A DNA stretch of 64,000 bases from Enoplolaimus lenunculus (GCA_030248215.1 JASANG010000939.1:1-64000), one strand, 5' to 3'; positions 24,599 to 36,758 are shown, counted from the first letter of the stretch. Notes: generated from the letters alone by a model not told the origin. A program made the numbers and translations.

Positions 24599-25948
24599 AT
24601 GCATTTTGTTTTGGCACTGTTTGCTGCCACTGTGTCTGTATCGCTGGCTGGCAAAGCGACCGATTGTATTCTTGTTCGCGGTAACGTTCAATGCACGGCA
24701 AACAGCTCAAAACAGAAAAATGTGCTCGTCGAACTAATCGATGACAATTGGGGTAAAGTTACTTATAAAACACTAAACCCGAGAATTTTTATTTATTTCG
24801 GCTTACGTTTGCAAGAAAACTCAGTTCCTGTGATAGGTTATTGCTATTTTCAGCAATACAAAAAACAGATCACATATATAAGTACTGTAGTGACCCGAAT
24901 AAGAGGGAGTTAATAAGAAGGAGGCTCCCCGTTTTGAGTCCCAATCAATAGGAGTCCGTATCCTTAATAAAAATTCGTAAGCGGATATAGTCCCTAAACC
25001 CTAATTAGATTCCATAAATGTCAATTATCCCTACTGTAGTGCATAAATGACTCCAGGACCATGGAAAGTTGAGTTCGAAACTTTATAACATACTCAGTTT
25101 TGAAGGTACATTCTTAATTATAACTTTGCATTATCGTTCAAGCTATTGACTTAAGACAAATAAACGGTTCATTCAACGGATAGTTGCAATACCGGGTATA
25201 TACCAGTAAACAAAGGGTGGCGGAGGGCGGGTTAAAATAAATAAGAGTCCGTAACCGAATAACAAGGGGTACCCTCTGGATAGGCCTAATATATCAGTCA
25301 TCCTCTTATTTGGGTCATTACTATATATTTATATTTAAATATATATAACGCACATAAGGGTACAAATTAAACTTTGCAAAATGCTGCGACATTATAAGCA
25401 ATAAATCTGTAGGAGCTAAAAGTTTCATCGTATAAAACGGAATCTCATCTGGTAAAAGGCAGAAAAATAACCGTAGCAAAAACAAGTGTTGAGTTTCTAG
25501 GTTAAGATAAGAACCAGTACGTTTTACAGCTGCCTGAATTTGTTTATTGGAGGAATCAAATGCATAAATGTGCATAGTTTGTGCTGTTTGAGTTTTAGTC
25601 AATGATGAAATGGTAGATCAGGCATATACGTCTACAAATGGATATTTCCAAGTCCAAGGATGCGCCAAAGACGGTAAATTTACGAAACAAATTCGACTCG
25701 TTCACGATTGTAATCCAGAAGCAGCAAAATGGACCCATGACATTCCGAAAACGCACACCGGGTCTCAATACAACATTGGGTTGATCAATTTGCAAAACGA
25801 TCCTAAATTTCCTACCGGAGACCGAAAGAAGTGGAAAAAAGCACTACCAACACCATGCAAGCGTCCACAGCGACGATTCCGAAGGCATCATCGAAAACCG
25901 TTTAAAGGAATAACAAACGAACGCCTGATTGATATTTTAATGATGTGA
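24599..25948 (+). CDS. Transthyretin-like secreted protein 1 (exons 24599-24752, 25599-25948)
   Basis: Spliced length is 167 aa. Residues 1-17 form a signal peptide (MHFVLALFAATVSVSLA). The TTL fold follows: DCILVRGNVQC, then VLVELIDDN, then after the intron NGYFQVQGC, IRLVHDC and YNIGLINL. These match the nematode TTL pattern (RGxLxC, FxLxG, YHDC, DxGxinL; Pfam PF01060), whose members are secreted and mostly of unknown ligand; C. elegans TTR-52 bridges apoptotic cells. The intron is phase 1, donor GGG|GTAAAG and acceptor GTTTTAG, and contains a 440-bp MITE. Unlike its neighbours, it ends in an Arg/Lys/His-rich tail of about 30 residues (RPQRRFRRHHRKPFKG). It is the most diverged of the three tandem paralogues. 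Confidence 0.78.
24884..25324. mobile_element. TIR element family A, copy 1, in TTL1 intron
   Basis: Left end TACTGTAGTGACCCGAATAA, right end TTATTTGGGTCATTACTATA, inverted copies apart from a few bases, with TA at the outer edges. Inside are GAGTCCCAATCAATAGGAGT and CGTAAGCGGATA blocks shared by copies at 32193-32612, 36759-37157 and 37390-37885. No transposase. The TA edges suggest a Tc1/mariner-type or related mover. Confidence 0.7.
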
Positions 25949-26638
25949 ATGAAAAAACAAAATTTATATCAATGTCTTTAACTTTGTTATCGATAATGCT
26001 TTGTTTGCCGTTTGAGGTGCTGTCGCAGGTCCAACTGCTCTATGTGAAGAGATTTATATTGATTGGTCCTGGTTACATTGCAGAATCATTTAGCCAACTA
26101 CGGCGGCGAAATTTAGAAATAACGCGCTGTAAGCATTGTGTTTATCTTCGGCGCGTAGGTCATCTATATGCATAAATTTGGTTCATTTCTTGTGTATAAC
26201 ACTTAAGTAGGCTCAAAAATGGGTGTCATTTTACCATTGTGAACAATTTTCGTAAAATATGCTATACAAATGATTGCTTATTGTTTTATTTTAAAATTAA
26301 ATTTAGATGCAAAATATGACAAAGATTTTGATTTTAAGTAAATATAACCAATGAGCTGATAAATGTTTTTGTCCTATTTTGATTAGTAACCGGCCTTGTG
26401 ATTTAGTTCAGACCCCCTCTGCAACATTTTTCCCCCCTCGAAAATTTTTCAACCTTGCTTATAAGTCATTGAAAACCCTTGATTGCCCCTCCTCAAAATT
26501 TTTAGACCCCCTAGCAAGGTGAGCTGGCTAAAGGCCTGTTTCCAGGCAAGACACCAGCAAGTAAAACAACTATAAAACTTTACACGATTTGCTACGAAAG
26601 AACTGTAGCTTCTACCAAGCAAACAATGCTCCAGTAAT

Positions 26639-26828
26639 GCCCTATTCACACGTGCAAGGTTTTGCTGTTAGAAAATGCAGCAGCAAATTGCACGCAAAAC
26701 CTGCATTTTTTCATCAGCCAGTGAGAAAGTGGCTGCACTAAATTCTGTGAACTTGTATGGTTATTCACCCATGTGAACTAATGCAGCTGCAAATTCTCGC
26801 AGCCAAAAATTGCACGTGTGAATAGGTC
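26639..26828. mobile_element. Small MITE with CACACGTGCAA ends
   Basis: Left end GCCCTATTCACACGTGCAAG and right end TTGCACGTGTGAATAGGTC are inverted copies around a 190-bp AT-rich centre containing TGCAGCAGCAAATTGCAC-like blocks. Related, less complete copies lie at 22000-22262 and 45460-45650. No coding capacity. Confidence 0.6.
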
Positions 26829-27019
26829 TTAAAATTAAAAAACAATTACAAATTCTATCGCGCTTTACTTTAATTTAAATTGACTTTTTGAGTTTTGTTT
26901 CACATGGAGTTTGATTTTAATTTGTGATCTGGCAAAAAATATCCACAACGTAAACCAATGAGTCGCTTCAAAGCGCGAAGAATCCAAGATTGAAGCTTTT
27001 CTTCGTTTCTCGGCCCGTC

Positions 27020-27026
27020 TATAAAA
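27020..27026 (+). promoter_or_regulatory. Candidate TATA box of TTL2
   Basis: TATAAAA lies about 90 bp upstream of the TTL2 ATG. A TTTAG at 27096-27100 before the ATG could be a leader-splice acceptor. Both are read from sequence only. Confidence 0.35.
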
Positions 27027-27112
27027 TCATAACTGACGCGCAAAAACAGTTTTTATCTCACTACAACTTAATTGTTCTAAAGTTAACATTGTTGCTTTAG
27101 GGCGTATAATAC

Positions 27113-28105
27113 ATGGCACCTGCGTATTTTAAATATTTGGCAATTGTTGCATTCGTCTGCATGATCAGTGACACTTTAGGGACAAAACGATGCCTTGATA
27201 TACAAGGTCATGTCTCATGCGGCCCTAAGCGCCCAGGACAGCACGAAAAATGGTCACGTATAAATCTGAACAATATGATTGGACGTGAGTTGATACAGCT
27301 GGATCTGTAAAGTGAAATCATTTGAAAACTAGCCCTAACATCAAAAACGTGAGGGTTAATTTATCATTCTGTGAAAATATCTGAGTGTACTGCAAATATA
27401 AAAAGCGAGATGGCATAGACTTTAGGTGTAGGCTTAGGCTTAAAATTTTACGTGAAGGCTTAAGCGAGACGCTTAAATAAACGAGTTAGAAAAACTCTGG
27501 ATTAATCGTTCTAACGCTAAGCACATATACAATTTGAAATATTTTGACATGTTTTATCGAGTAGCGTTGAATGATAGCGCAATTTGTCAATGTTGTGAAA
27601 ATTTCCCTGTTTTAATTCGGGATTGTGGTCTGAGTGGAACAAGGGGGCTTAGCCGCGGTAGAAAAATTTCGATCAGCTGGCAAAGTTTTAGCTTCACTAG
27701 TATCACCTGTGATCTCTCTACCCCTTTTTAAATCAGTTCGGCTAGCTAGCATTTCGAAATGTCGATTTACGGGCCTTACTTAACTCAATTTTATTTTCAA
27801 TTTTTGCAGGTCAGCCATCAACGATTCGAGACGACTTTTTAGATGAAGTGTTCCCATCAACGATATCCGGTCACTTTTATCTAAGAGGTTGCGTTGACGA
27901 AGGTCGAAGCCGCCGGTTCAATCCGTATATCGCGATCTATCATGAGTGCGCTGGACACAAACAAACGTGGATCCATCGCATTCCGGATCAGTATATTGGA
28001 GGTCGGTCAGCGTATGACATGGGTGAAGTTAGCTTACTGAATCCAGATTTTCAAAAATTCCCAACACGATCGCCATATGACGGAGATATTGTTCCATCGT
28101 GTTAA
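27113..28105 (+). CDS. Transthyretin-like secreted protein 2 (exons 27113-27284, 27810-28105)
   Basis: Spliced length is 155 aa. A signal peptide of about 23 residues (MAPAYFKYLAIVAFVCMISD) precedes CLDIQGHVSCG, the first TTL strand. After a phase-1 intron (donor GGAC|GTGAGT, acceptor TTTTTGCAG) come a DDFLDE stretch, SGHFYLRGC, IAIYHECAGHKQTWIHRIP, a YDMGEVSLL strand and a terminal Cys. Four conserved Cys suggest two disulfides. The block YHECAGHKQ and the block SLLNPDFQ are shared exactly with TTL3, so these two are recent duplicates. Product is expected to be secreted; ligand unknown. A telomere-like GGCTTAGGCTTA scrap lies in the intron. Confidence 0.85.
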
Positions 28106-28153
28106 CACTGTTGATTTGGGCGGTTGAATTTTAGTGCATTCTGTTCCACTGCT

Positions 28154-28159
28154 AATAAA
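28154..28159 (+). promoter_or_regulatory. Polyadenylation signal of TTL2
   Basis: AATAAA about 50 nt after the stop codon. A second AATAAA lies at 28308-28313. Confidence 0.5.
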
Positions 28160-30805
28160 AATCAGTTAGTTAGGAATATTCGCATTTAGTACCTGAGACA
28201 ATATAAGGGCTGAAACATGATCACTTCAAACAATTCAATCAGATATTTTCTTAATGTTTTGATTTTTCAACATATTATTAATATAATATAAATCTTTTAC
28301 TTTCACTAATAAAGTATTGGATTGTATCAGCAACGAATATGTATATGTCGTTAGGCGGATATGCTATTTAGACCAATTACCAATTGACCAAGGCCAATCT
28401 GCTATTTTGAGCAAATAGCAGGTTGTCCTAAGCCAGATTGCGATTAAGTGTGAGATATAGCAAAACAACCATGATGCAAAACCAACGGTGATTGGCCAGT
28501 TGGTACCGGATCTGTTAAAAGAATCAAATCTAGTTGATCTATAAGTTCAATAGCAGTTTCGCCTAGTTCTGCACGATTGCGCTGCCCGAGCTCTTGAGTT
28601 GCACACACGACCACGACAGTAATGTCCGAGGGCACAACTAAGCAACACTGCAAATTTTCAACAAGCAGCACAGTTTCTAAAATACCGACTGATGCTAATT
28701 TTAGTCTGCAATCTTAATACATCGTGCGCCAGGGCACGACCCTGAATAAAAAATTCGAAACCTGGAATCGCAACCAAAGGTGAACAAATATTGTTCGAAC
28801 AGGAAACGATTTTCTGCCACAACCAAACTTAAAGACAGACCACGGGATGTACTTACCTTGGTGTTCCTCTATGCTTGCTATAAGAGTAGTAGGGAAATGT
28901 ACTTTTAATGCGACAGATTTCATGTTTAACACAAAAAAAAGATAAAAGAAAAAAAAAAAAAAAAAAAACAAAACACAACAAAAAAACAAAAAAAAAAAAA
29001 AAAAATATAGCTCCACCTAAAAAATGCGTACAGAAATTCTAAGTAATGCTGAACGAAAGATTGGTTTTGGGCCAATTTCAAAAGGTTTAGGGGCATAAAT
29101 ATAAAATTTTCGGCGACACATTTCTATGCAACAGTATAATTGATGACCAATTTTGCGATCAAAAAATTACGAGAAATTTTCATTAAGAGTATTTGATTTT
29201 TCTAAACTTTCATGATGTTCGAGACGATGCGTTTTCATCGTGTAAGAAAATGTGCCAATCACCGATATTTTATACATTTTTAAAGAATACTTTTAACGAA
29301 TACGTATAACATTTTTTAAATCACGCGTTATGCATTAAATGCTATTAACAATGTAGCATATGCGATACATTTCGATAACGAATCTTTCTTAGGCCTAAAT
29401 GTTGCATCGGGTATTAAAAATGAAAAATTGAACTGGCTGAAAAAAATATATGTATATATCTTTAGCATTGTCGTTCTTGCTCCTTGAGATACACTGGTTA
29501 ATGGAAATAAGTTCTTAGCCGTATTTTCCGATGGACGGCGTCTATAACATCACGGCCATCATCACTCATGTATAGACGCTTGACGTTTGAGGTGGTAGAG
29601 GCTCTGGCTCTTTGTAAATCTTTTGTGCTACACAAACGATAATTGAATATTAAACACTGCACATTGCGCATTTGTTCTACGTGGACAGTTTTCGATTGCG
29701 CAATTTGCAATTAATTGCTCATAGCATTCTTTAATGTGAAAAAGGAAAATTGTTTCATTGCAGGCAGCAACTCAAAATTTTTCCATTTCAAACAAAATAT
29801 GTTATTTTTCACTGTAAAATCATTAACTTAAAATCAGCACAGCATTTATTAAATATTTTCATTAATTTTATCGCTAAATTTCGGAAATTTACCGTAACCA
29901 TTGTTCGTTTTTTCTACTTTGCATGAAGAATTCTAAATTTCCTTTTTTACAAGCCCTGTAAAATCTAAATCGGATATAAATTCACTCGTTGTAAAGTGTA
30001 TATGCTGGAAATTTGGAACCGTGGAAAGAAAATTGGAACCAAAATCTCTAACCAATTGTTTATTTAACAAGGTTTCTGCAGCTTCCAGTATTTACTGCAC
30101 CCGTTACGATGTTTATTTGATTTTGCGAATAGAGTCATTTTTGTTTCTGATTAAAAGCCATAGTTGTTGCATTTGTGCGCTGAATAGATAACGCTCTAAA
30201 CGGTGCAGCGTAGAAAACATCTTTAGCATTATAGGTCTGGTTTGCAATATTTTAAAGGTTTATTTGTGTTCAGATTTTACTTGCCAGCTAATTCAAGCTC
30301 CAACAATGCAACATTTAATTGCCGAAAAGTTTCGGCATCATCAAATGATTAGTTTTCCTAATTTGAGCGTAAATGTTTCAGTTAGGTTTATTCAATGTGC
30401 TGGCTAGAACTTAGGGGCCGAAATATTGCCGTACACCTAATGCAATCAATACCTGGAAGGATACTAAATATTGAAATGGTTGACGTTAACAAAAATCAAA
30501 GAAACGACAAAATTCTCATGTTGAGTAATGTTTTTAGACGAGTTGTAGCCATTATAGAGCTGGAAAATAGCCCAAAGGAAACAAAAAAGTTAGTGAAAAC
30601 ACAGTTGATAACAAACAAATTTGACAATTGAGAGGGCTGTAGTCTGCAAAGTAGCTTTATATTATCTTTTGTGCAAAAAAATTTAACAATTTTTGAAGTT
30701 CGAAAATCCTTCAGTTTAAAGAATCGGAATTGTAGAATTGCACACAACTGGTGGACTGTTGTTCTTCTGATATAATAATTTTACAACGAAAAGACTGTAA
30801 ATAGA
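28160..30805. other. Intergenic, TTL2 to TTL3
   Basis: Contains a GGCCAA/TTGGCC-type repeat at 28365-28510, two poly-A blocks (28933-29005), and an unrecognised plus-strand open frame 30395-30631 of 78 codons without signal peptide or family motif. Confidence 0.4.
28929..29005. repeat. A-rich low-complexity tract
   Basis: Two runs of 18 or more A bases separated by ACAAAACACAACA. The minus-strand open frame with a Phe run is a translation of this tract. Confidence 0.85.
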
Positions 30806-31922
30806 ATGCAGCGATCTTACACACTGGTAGTCGCACTGTCAATGGTAATTTATGCAATTTTGAGTGATGCACGACAATGTGCGAGCGTGCGTGGTCGTGT
30901 GACATGCGGTGAAGATGTGAATCCGAATGCGCCAAAGCGTATCAGCCGAATTGAGTTAAAAACTATCGATAAAGGTAAGCGTTGTGCAATTATTACATTT
31001 TAACGGCACTTCTGAAAATATGACGCAGTGCAAAGCTAAAGATATATAACCGATTTAAAATGAACTCTGATTTTATAAACATAAAATCATTTGATACTTA
31101 ACCCTTTCTCACATGAATATTTTCTATTTCCCCTGAGACCTGCTTTTATGCAAGGATTCAAACTACAGTGACTGGAGTGGGAGGTGTATACCATCACCAT
31201 TCAGCTATAGGAGCTTGATGCTCGAGCCCGAGGGAGCTCTCGCGTCTTGTGGTGATTTAGTACTATGTATACGTGTTGCAATTGTTAAACACGGTGCGAT
31301 ATATATTATTTAACGTATATACACTGCGCATAGTTGCCTATAGGCAACTCAATGTGAGAAGGGGATATAGATAGTAAACTGAATATTTTCGCTTAAACTT
31401 TCCAGCTGAGCGAAACGATGTGTCGTTCTTTGGCAAAAGCGTAATAAAGTTATTGTATAATGTAGGTATTGAGTATTAACTATGTTGCTAAAATGATAAT
31501 GGATATTAAAAATTTGTAAACTTTGAGAATCGTAATTGTTGCTTTCGTGAACGGAAACCAAGCCTCATTCTGATGAGTAGTTTAATGTTTGCTCAATAAT
31601 TTGATCAGGTTTCCTCAAAACAAATCATAAGGTGATCGATGACGGATTTACTGCGTTGCCATCAGGAAGCTTCAATTTAGAGGGATGTGACAACGTAATT
31701 GACGATATTTATGTTGTGTTTTATCACGAATGCGCTGGGCACAAACAAAAATGGGAATCGGTTCCGCTGAATAGACACATTGGTGATGCTTCAACCTCAG
31801 GCAGCTCAACGTTGACTGTACAATACAATATGGGAAATGTTAGCTTACTGAATCCAGATTTCCAACTATTTCCAGACAGCCAAAGGTCAATATATCGAAA
31901 TGTTGTGGTTCCAAATTGTTAA
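30806..31922 (+). CDS. Transthyretin-like secreted protein 3 (exons 30806-30974, 31609-31922)
   Basis: Spliced length is 160 aa. Signal peptide of about 22 residues (MQRSYTLVVALSMVIYAILS), then QCASVRGRVTCG and a RIELKTIDKG strand. The phase-1 intron has donor AAAG|GTAAGC and acceptor TTGATCAG. Exon 2 encodes VIDDGFTALPSGSFNLEGC, VVFYHECAGHKQKWESVP, a Ser/Thr-rich insertion (DASTSGSSTLT) not seen in TTL2, then YNMGNVSLLNPDFQ and a terminal Cys. Same intron position and phase as TTL1 and TTL2. Expected to be secreted; function unknown. Confidence 0.85.
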
Positions 31923-32124
31923 GAAACGAATTTTTGAAATCTGTGCACTCAAGTGAAAGACAAAGCATTCAGTCTGGCATGGAAAGTCGTTGTGTTGAGT
32001 AGTTCAAAGGCAACATTTATGAAAGTTTTCTAACTTGTAGTTTGTTCAATTCGTTGAATAGGCAACTACAGCCTATTTCTATTTTATGCAAATCAGTCGT
32101 TTCCTCGCAAAGTTTAAAGCTGTG

Positions 32125-32130
32125 AATAAA
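32125..32130 (+). promoter_or_regulatory. Polyadenylation signal of TTL3
   Basis: AATAAA about 200 nt downstream of the TTL3 stop, just before a transposon copy. Confidence 0.4.
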
Positions 32131-32192
32131 AATTTAGTTGGAGCTGACTATATATACCTATAGTTTGGAAGCTTAATTAACGCAGTTATCAA

Positions 32193-32612
32193 TACTGTAG
32201 GGACCGGAATAAGAGGGTGGAAACTGATATTTATTTGGCCTCTCTAGAGGATAACCGTGTTCTTAGGTTACGGACTGTTTTTATTTTCAACCCAAGCTCC
32301 TCCAACCTTTGTTACTGATATTTATCCGGTGTTGCAACTATTCGTTGAATCAAACGTTTTTGCCTTGCACCAAAAGCTTGAGCGTTAATGCAAGGTTATA
32401 TACTTTCAAAAATTAAGTACGCTTTAAAGTTTCGAACTCAACTTTATTTGGTCCTTGAGTCATTTAGGAATAATTGACATTTATGGACTCTAATTAGGGC
32501 TTAGGGACTCTATGCGCTTACGGTCTCTTATTAGGAGTACGGACTCCTATTGATTGGGACTCAAAATGGGGATTGCCTATTACTCCGCCCTCTTATTCGG
32601 GTCACTACAGTA
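32193..32612. mobile_element. TIR element family A, copy 2 (reverse)
   Basis: Ends TACTGTAGGGACCGGAATAA and, inverted, TTATTCGGGTCACTACAGTA. Internal blocks match copy 1 in the opposite orientation. It lies behind the TTL3 polyadenylation signal. The overlapping open frames are element sequence. Confidence 0.75.
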
Positions 32613-35508
32613 CGAGATACAAGTTGATTTAGCCGACTGTTCCGCATATATATGGCAAAGCCACTGCGAAAATTTAGACATATCGACAATGGAGCTACCC
32701 ACCGTATCAATTGTTACAACAGCTAGCCACCGTAGCAACGACATCTGATTGGTTGTATCATTAGTATTTGAGTTGTGCAACTGTATACGTTCGCTCATTT
32801 AAAATTAACTCTTAGCCTGGATCTTTGCATTTTACTTCAGTTTTGTTCATAATTAGTTATAAATTACGTAAATTTCCAGCAACTTTTCATTACAGATGAG
32901 CTGCAATTGTCCGAGCTGAAACAAAAATTACGATATTCATTCATAATCTTAAAAATTTCGGTGCATTCGCCATTTTTTGTTCACAATTTGAGAAGGCCCC
33001 GTGACATTATCACGTCTCAATTGTGTTGCCAGAAAAATAAAACCTATTTGAAATTTATATACTTCAATGTCTGTTTTCCATTTCCGTTATTTCGATCACT
33101 ATCCGTTTCCGTTATTTTTACCAACCGTTTATACCCTGGCTACTATGCAAAATTAATCAACTAAAGGTTTTGCTTCCTAAAATTCTAGTATTCCTGCCGC
33201 TCAGAACTGAGGTGGGGCATGAAAAAATTGCGTTTGTAAAAAAAGTTAATTTTCCGGAAAAGTTAATGTTTGTTTTGCTGGTCGAAAAGCAATGTTATCG
33301 ATATAACGGAAATATGCAAAATGCAAGATTCGGATTCGGCAATGTAGCAATGGATCTGAATTTAGTCAAATCGTGGATTTAGCACCACGCTGCTAGCAAC
33401 ATACCTAGTTTAATATCCATTTTGATTGCGTTGAAGCCAGATTAATTATTTGATTTCACAAGAGTTTCTATGGTCTGTGAAACATATTTTAGTTGACAAC
33501 GTACTTAAAACTGGTGTTTTGGTGGAGAAATATACCGCCAGCGTCATTGACGGAGCAGGCTTGTGTGCCAATCCGAAATTCCATGGTGGGGCCTATGAGA
33601 TGATCAAATTATTTTTCAAATTTGATTTTTTGTTTAAAATTTTGTTTATGGTGGGCCTTCCCAGTATGGTGGGCCTCGCAGATGGGGGGTACAGGGGTGC
33701 ATGCTCCAGCTCTCGCAGGCGTAAAACTTTCTGGGGTAAGTTAATACAAAAGGACAAATTTTCGTGATAAAAACGTGAGGGAAAAATTACGTTGTAGCAC
33801 CTCACTGTTATCAAACCTACTGAAAATATAAATGTTTATTGTTTTTGTTTTACTTCTTCATACGTCAAAAAATTAGCCCACCTTTAATTATAGGGGCCTT
33901 CCTATCCGATGACAGATAGACCGGTTGACTGGGAGAGGGGAAGGCTTAGCCTAGGCTTGGACCTAGGATTAACATTAGGGCTATATTTATGCTTAAGCTT
34001 AAGTTTAGGCTAATGTTTAGGTTTAGGATTAGGCATGGGCTTATGCGAGCAGACCCTTAAATATTCTGTTAGCATTAGTATGGCCAAAAAATGATTCTGC
34101 AATAGTTGATATGCAACACAACTTTTCATATTACAGCAATCGTTTTTCCACTCACTTTGAAATTATTCAAAAACTCAAAACAAATTTAAAGATTAAACCA
34201 TGAGCGCTACTACGATTTGGGAGAAGTAGAATGTATAAAAAGGCATTTCTGACAACTAAATTACAATTCAGTATCGACGGTAGTTATATATGCCAAAAAT
34301 AGTCTAAGTTGCGTGCGAGCAGAATATTTTCAAAATTAGTTTCTTTTTGAATGGAGCTCTGATTAATCCACTAGCGGTTATGATTTTGTGATTGATCCTA
34401 AAACAGAGTTAAGTTAAAAACAGTTTTGTTAGTCTTATACGAACGACAATTTGAATTGCGCAGTGTAGGAATATCTGCTTGTCGTACTACACCAGCTCTC
34501 AGACAGAGCTCATTATCTGCTTGTTTACATTTTTAAGCGATGAAATGAGCTGAAGATTTTGCGTAACGAGTTATATTTGCGAATATTGAGTTGAGCATGG
34601 CTAAGACGTAGGCTGGACAGAGGACCAGAAGAAATATATGAGATTATATGACGATACGAAAGTGGCGATTGTGAAAAATTGCTGAAGGTCCTCGTTTACT
34701 TGTTCATCGCTTTTTGTGTTTGCGAGGCATTTCTAGCTTGTCAAAGACGAAGGCTTTACCAAAATTTTGGTTTTTCAAAAGCTTTCAGAAAACTTAGGTT
34801 TGCTAAGATGGGAAATTGCATATACTATGTTTGACCGTTAGAAACTAAACTTACAGTCGCTGGAACTCGGTGTTTTACGGTATGGATTTAGTACTAATTA
34901 ATACCCGGTGTAGATGCTCGGCAAAAAGTGATAAATGCTAACAATTTGACATCAGGGTTGCAATAAAACAAAATTAATTATAATTTATATGGTGGCAATC
35001 ACATGTTACGTGCAACATAAGTTGAAATTCACGCGTACAAAGTGCAATGTTAGGTACTTGGTTCAATGTAACAACGTTGGTCGCTATTTTATTGTATAGT
35101 AAGTGCGCCCAAAAATAATAGAATTATTAATTTCATTGCATAAGCCACGTTTGCACTTGTGCTTCATTCAGGTTTAATTTGAAAACGATGGATATGCTGA
35201 ACCAGTCATACAGTTAGCAACATTTAGCTGTTTTAACGCTTTTTACGCCAATATTTTCTAAATTGCAAAATTTCTATCACAATGGTAGTAAAAACTCCTA
35301 TTTAGCAAAAGGCGAGGTTATGCCCAGGAAATTTTTTCCTTAAATTCAAAGTTGTTTATTGAAATTATGCCGCAACGAATTTATGAGATTAAACGAAATC
35401 AACATTAAAACATTTACTTGAAATAATCTCGTTTGAGGGTACATCTTTGTTTCAGTAAGCCAATGCGACACGTTACGACCACGTAAAATATCACCATGGC
35501 AACCATCA
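32613..35508. other. No firm gene
   Basis: Holds the 3' half of a CAGGGTGAAACCGG-type MITE (about 32880-33138), a telomere-like tract (33944-34050), and short unrecognised open frames. At about 34675-34740 an ATG-less frame reads LLKVLVYLFIAFCVCEAFLA, which resembles a signal peptide and could belong to an upstream exon of the candidate at 35509. Confidence 0.4.
33944..34050. repeat. Degenerate telomere-like tract
   Basis: Units such as GGCTTAGCCTAGGCTT and TTAGGTTTAGGATTAGGC over about 100 bp. Permutations of TTAGGC dominate. Confidence 0.5.
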
Positions 35509-35808
35509 ATGACGCGTCTTAAATTGAGCAGATCGAGAATTCCTATCGTCCAATTGAACAACCACTTTTTCCAACCATCAAAAGCATGTCTACAAGCGTG
35601 CCAGGCAATTCCAAGACTCGATCACATGGTTTATATTGAGTACAAACTATCATGCGCCATATTTCACGACTTTGAGTCCTGTTTTATTTCGTGTCCACGC
35701 GACGGTTACTATTCGTGGCGACAAGAAATCAACCGCTTTCCAACTGCGTATGACATTATGTTTGAACGGTGCAATTTAATACCCGGCCGCCGGCATGCTA
35801 TCTTCTAG
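35509..35808 (+). CDS. Possible Cys-rich exon (weak)
   Basis: An open frame of about 99 codons whose second half has regularly spaced Cys: CLQAC, then 24 residues on SC, then ESCFISC, and a last ERC. This C-x3-C ... C-x7-C-x3-C ... C order loosely resembles the nematode chondroitin-proteoglycan CPG4-type domain. The first 25 codons look non-coding, and LNNHFFQPSKAC may mark where an exon begins, but no clear acceptor is seen. A signal-peptide-like frame lies 0.8 kb upstream. Chance remains a real possibility. Confidence 0.3.
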   Translation: MTRLKLSRSRIPIVQLNNHFFQPSKACLQACQAIPRLDHMVYIEYKLSCAIFHDFESCFISCPRDGYYSWRQEINRFPTAYDIMFERCNLIPGRRHAIF

Positions 35809-36758
35809 CAGCTTTCGATTTTTAAACGAAAATATTTTAAATATGTATATATGCTGGCCCGTTGCTAGCTTAATCTGCTTGATGGCGTCAAACAATTTTA
35901 GCAGAAGCATACGGTTAAAACTGATAGTAGTTTAAGCAGAGTTAAAACCTTTGCAGGAGTCCAAAATCTTTTTACGGGCTGAGCCTGCCTGGCCGATAAA
36001 AATAAGCATAAAGCAAACATATTTGTCAAGACTTTGATACAGTTATTCGCCAAAGTTAGGAAATAAATTCACTGTTTTAGCTACCTATTTCAGCTTCACA
36101 TCTCCGACTACGGTTCCAGCAAATTTCGTTGCCCTCCAGCTCACGCCATGGTATCGTTCACCTCAGGATGCAACCTAGATATTGCATTTTTGGTTTAAAC
36201 ATTGCATATTTATAATTCGAGCATGTAAACTAAAAGCGGGCTCTCGTTTTTATCCCTTGAATGAATGTAGGCAGCTTTAAGGCTGCCAAAAATAAACCAG
36301 ATTTCCATCAAAATAACCCTATCACACAAATTATTTTTCACACCGTTTTGAGCTAACCTGATATTTAGAAAATGTCAATTGAATAAAAAAATTTCGAAAA
36401 GTCAGTAACTCTATTTTAAACACAAAAAATGAGTGAGGTTGGCAATTCAAGTTTACGTTCTATGCCCATATATATAGCAAGCAATAGACTTGGGCACAAG
36501 CATAGTAAATATTTCTGTACCAAGTGACTGCATTATGCCGGAACAGCCGGGACAGTTTCGAAGCATTCGTTTCTTGCCGGGATATTAACTCGAACAATTT
36601 CGCACCATATGTATTTGCTAGAACAACTTTGACATCTATATATTGTTGAAACAAACATCCAGGACATCTTCAAAGCATATATTTTTGCAGGGGTCACGAG
36701 TAGATTCGAAGCACAAATATTTTTGTTGGGACAGCCGTAACTGCTTTGAAGGATGTGT

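Larger units (their letters stand above)
25949..27112. other. Intergenic, TTL1 to TTL2
   Basis: Holds an open frame 25945-26175 with a hydrophobic start right behind the TTL1 stop, judged to be 3' untranslated DNA, and the inverted-repeat element at 26639-26828. The last 100 bp carry the presumed TTL2 promoter. Confidence 0.45.

Noticed and set aside
25945-26175. Frame with hydrophobic start after TTL1
   Set aside because: It overlaps the TTL1 stop, has no downstream domain, and most likely is 3' untranslated sequence.
28714-29016. Phe-rich membrane-like frame
   Set aside because: It is the reverse of a poly-A tract.
30395-30631. 78-codon frame between TTL2 and TTL3
   Set aside because: No signal peptide, no TTL motif, and no splice signals that would link it to a neighbour.
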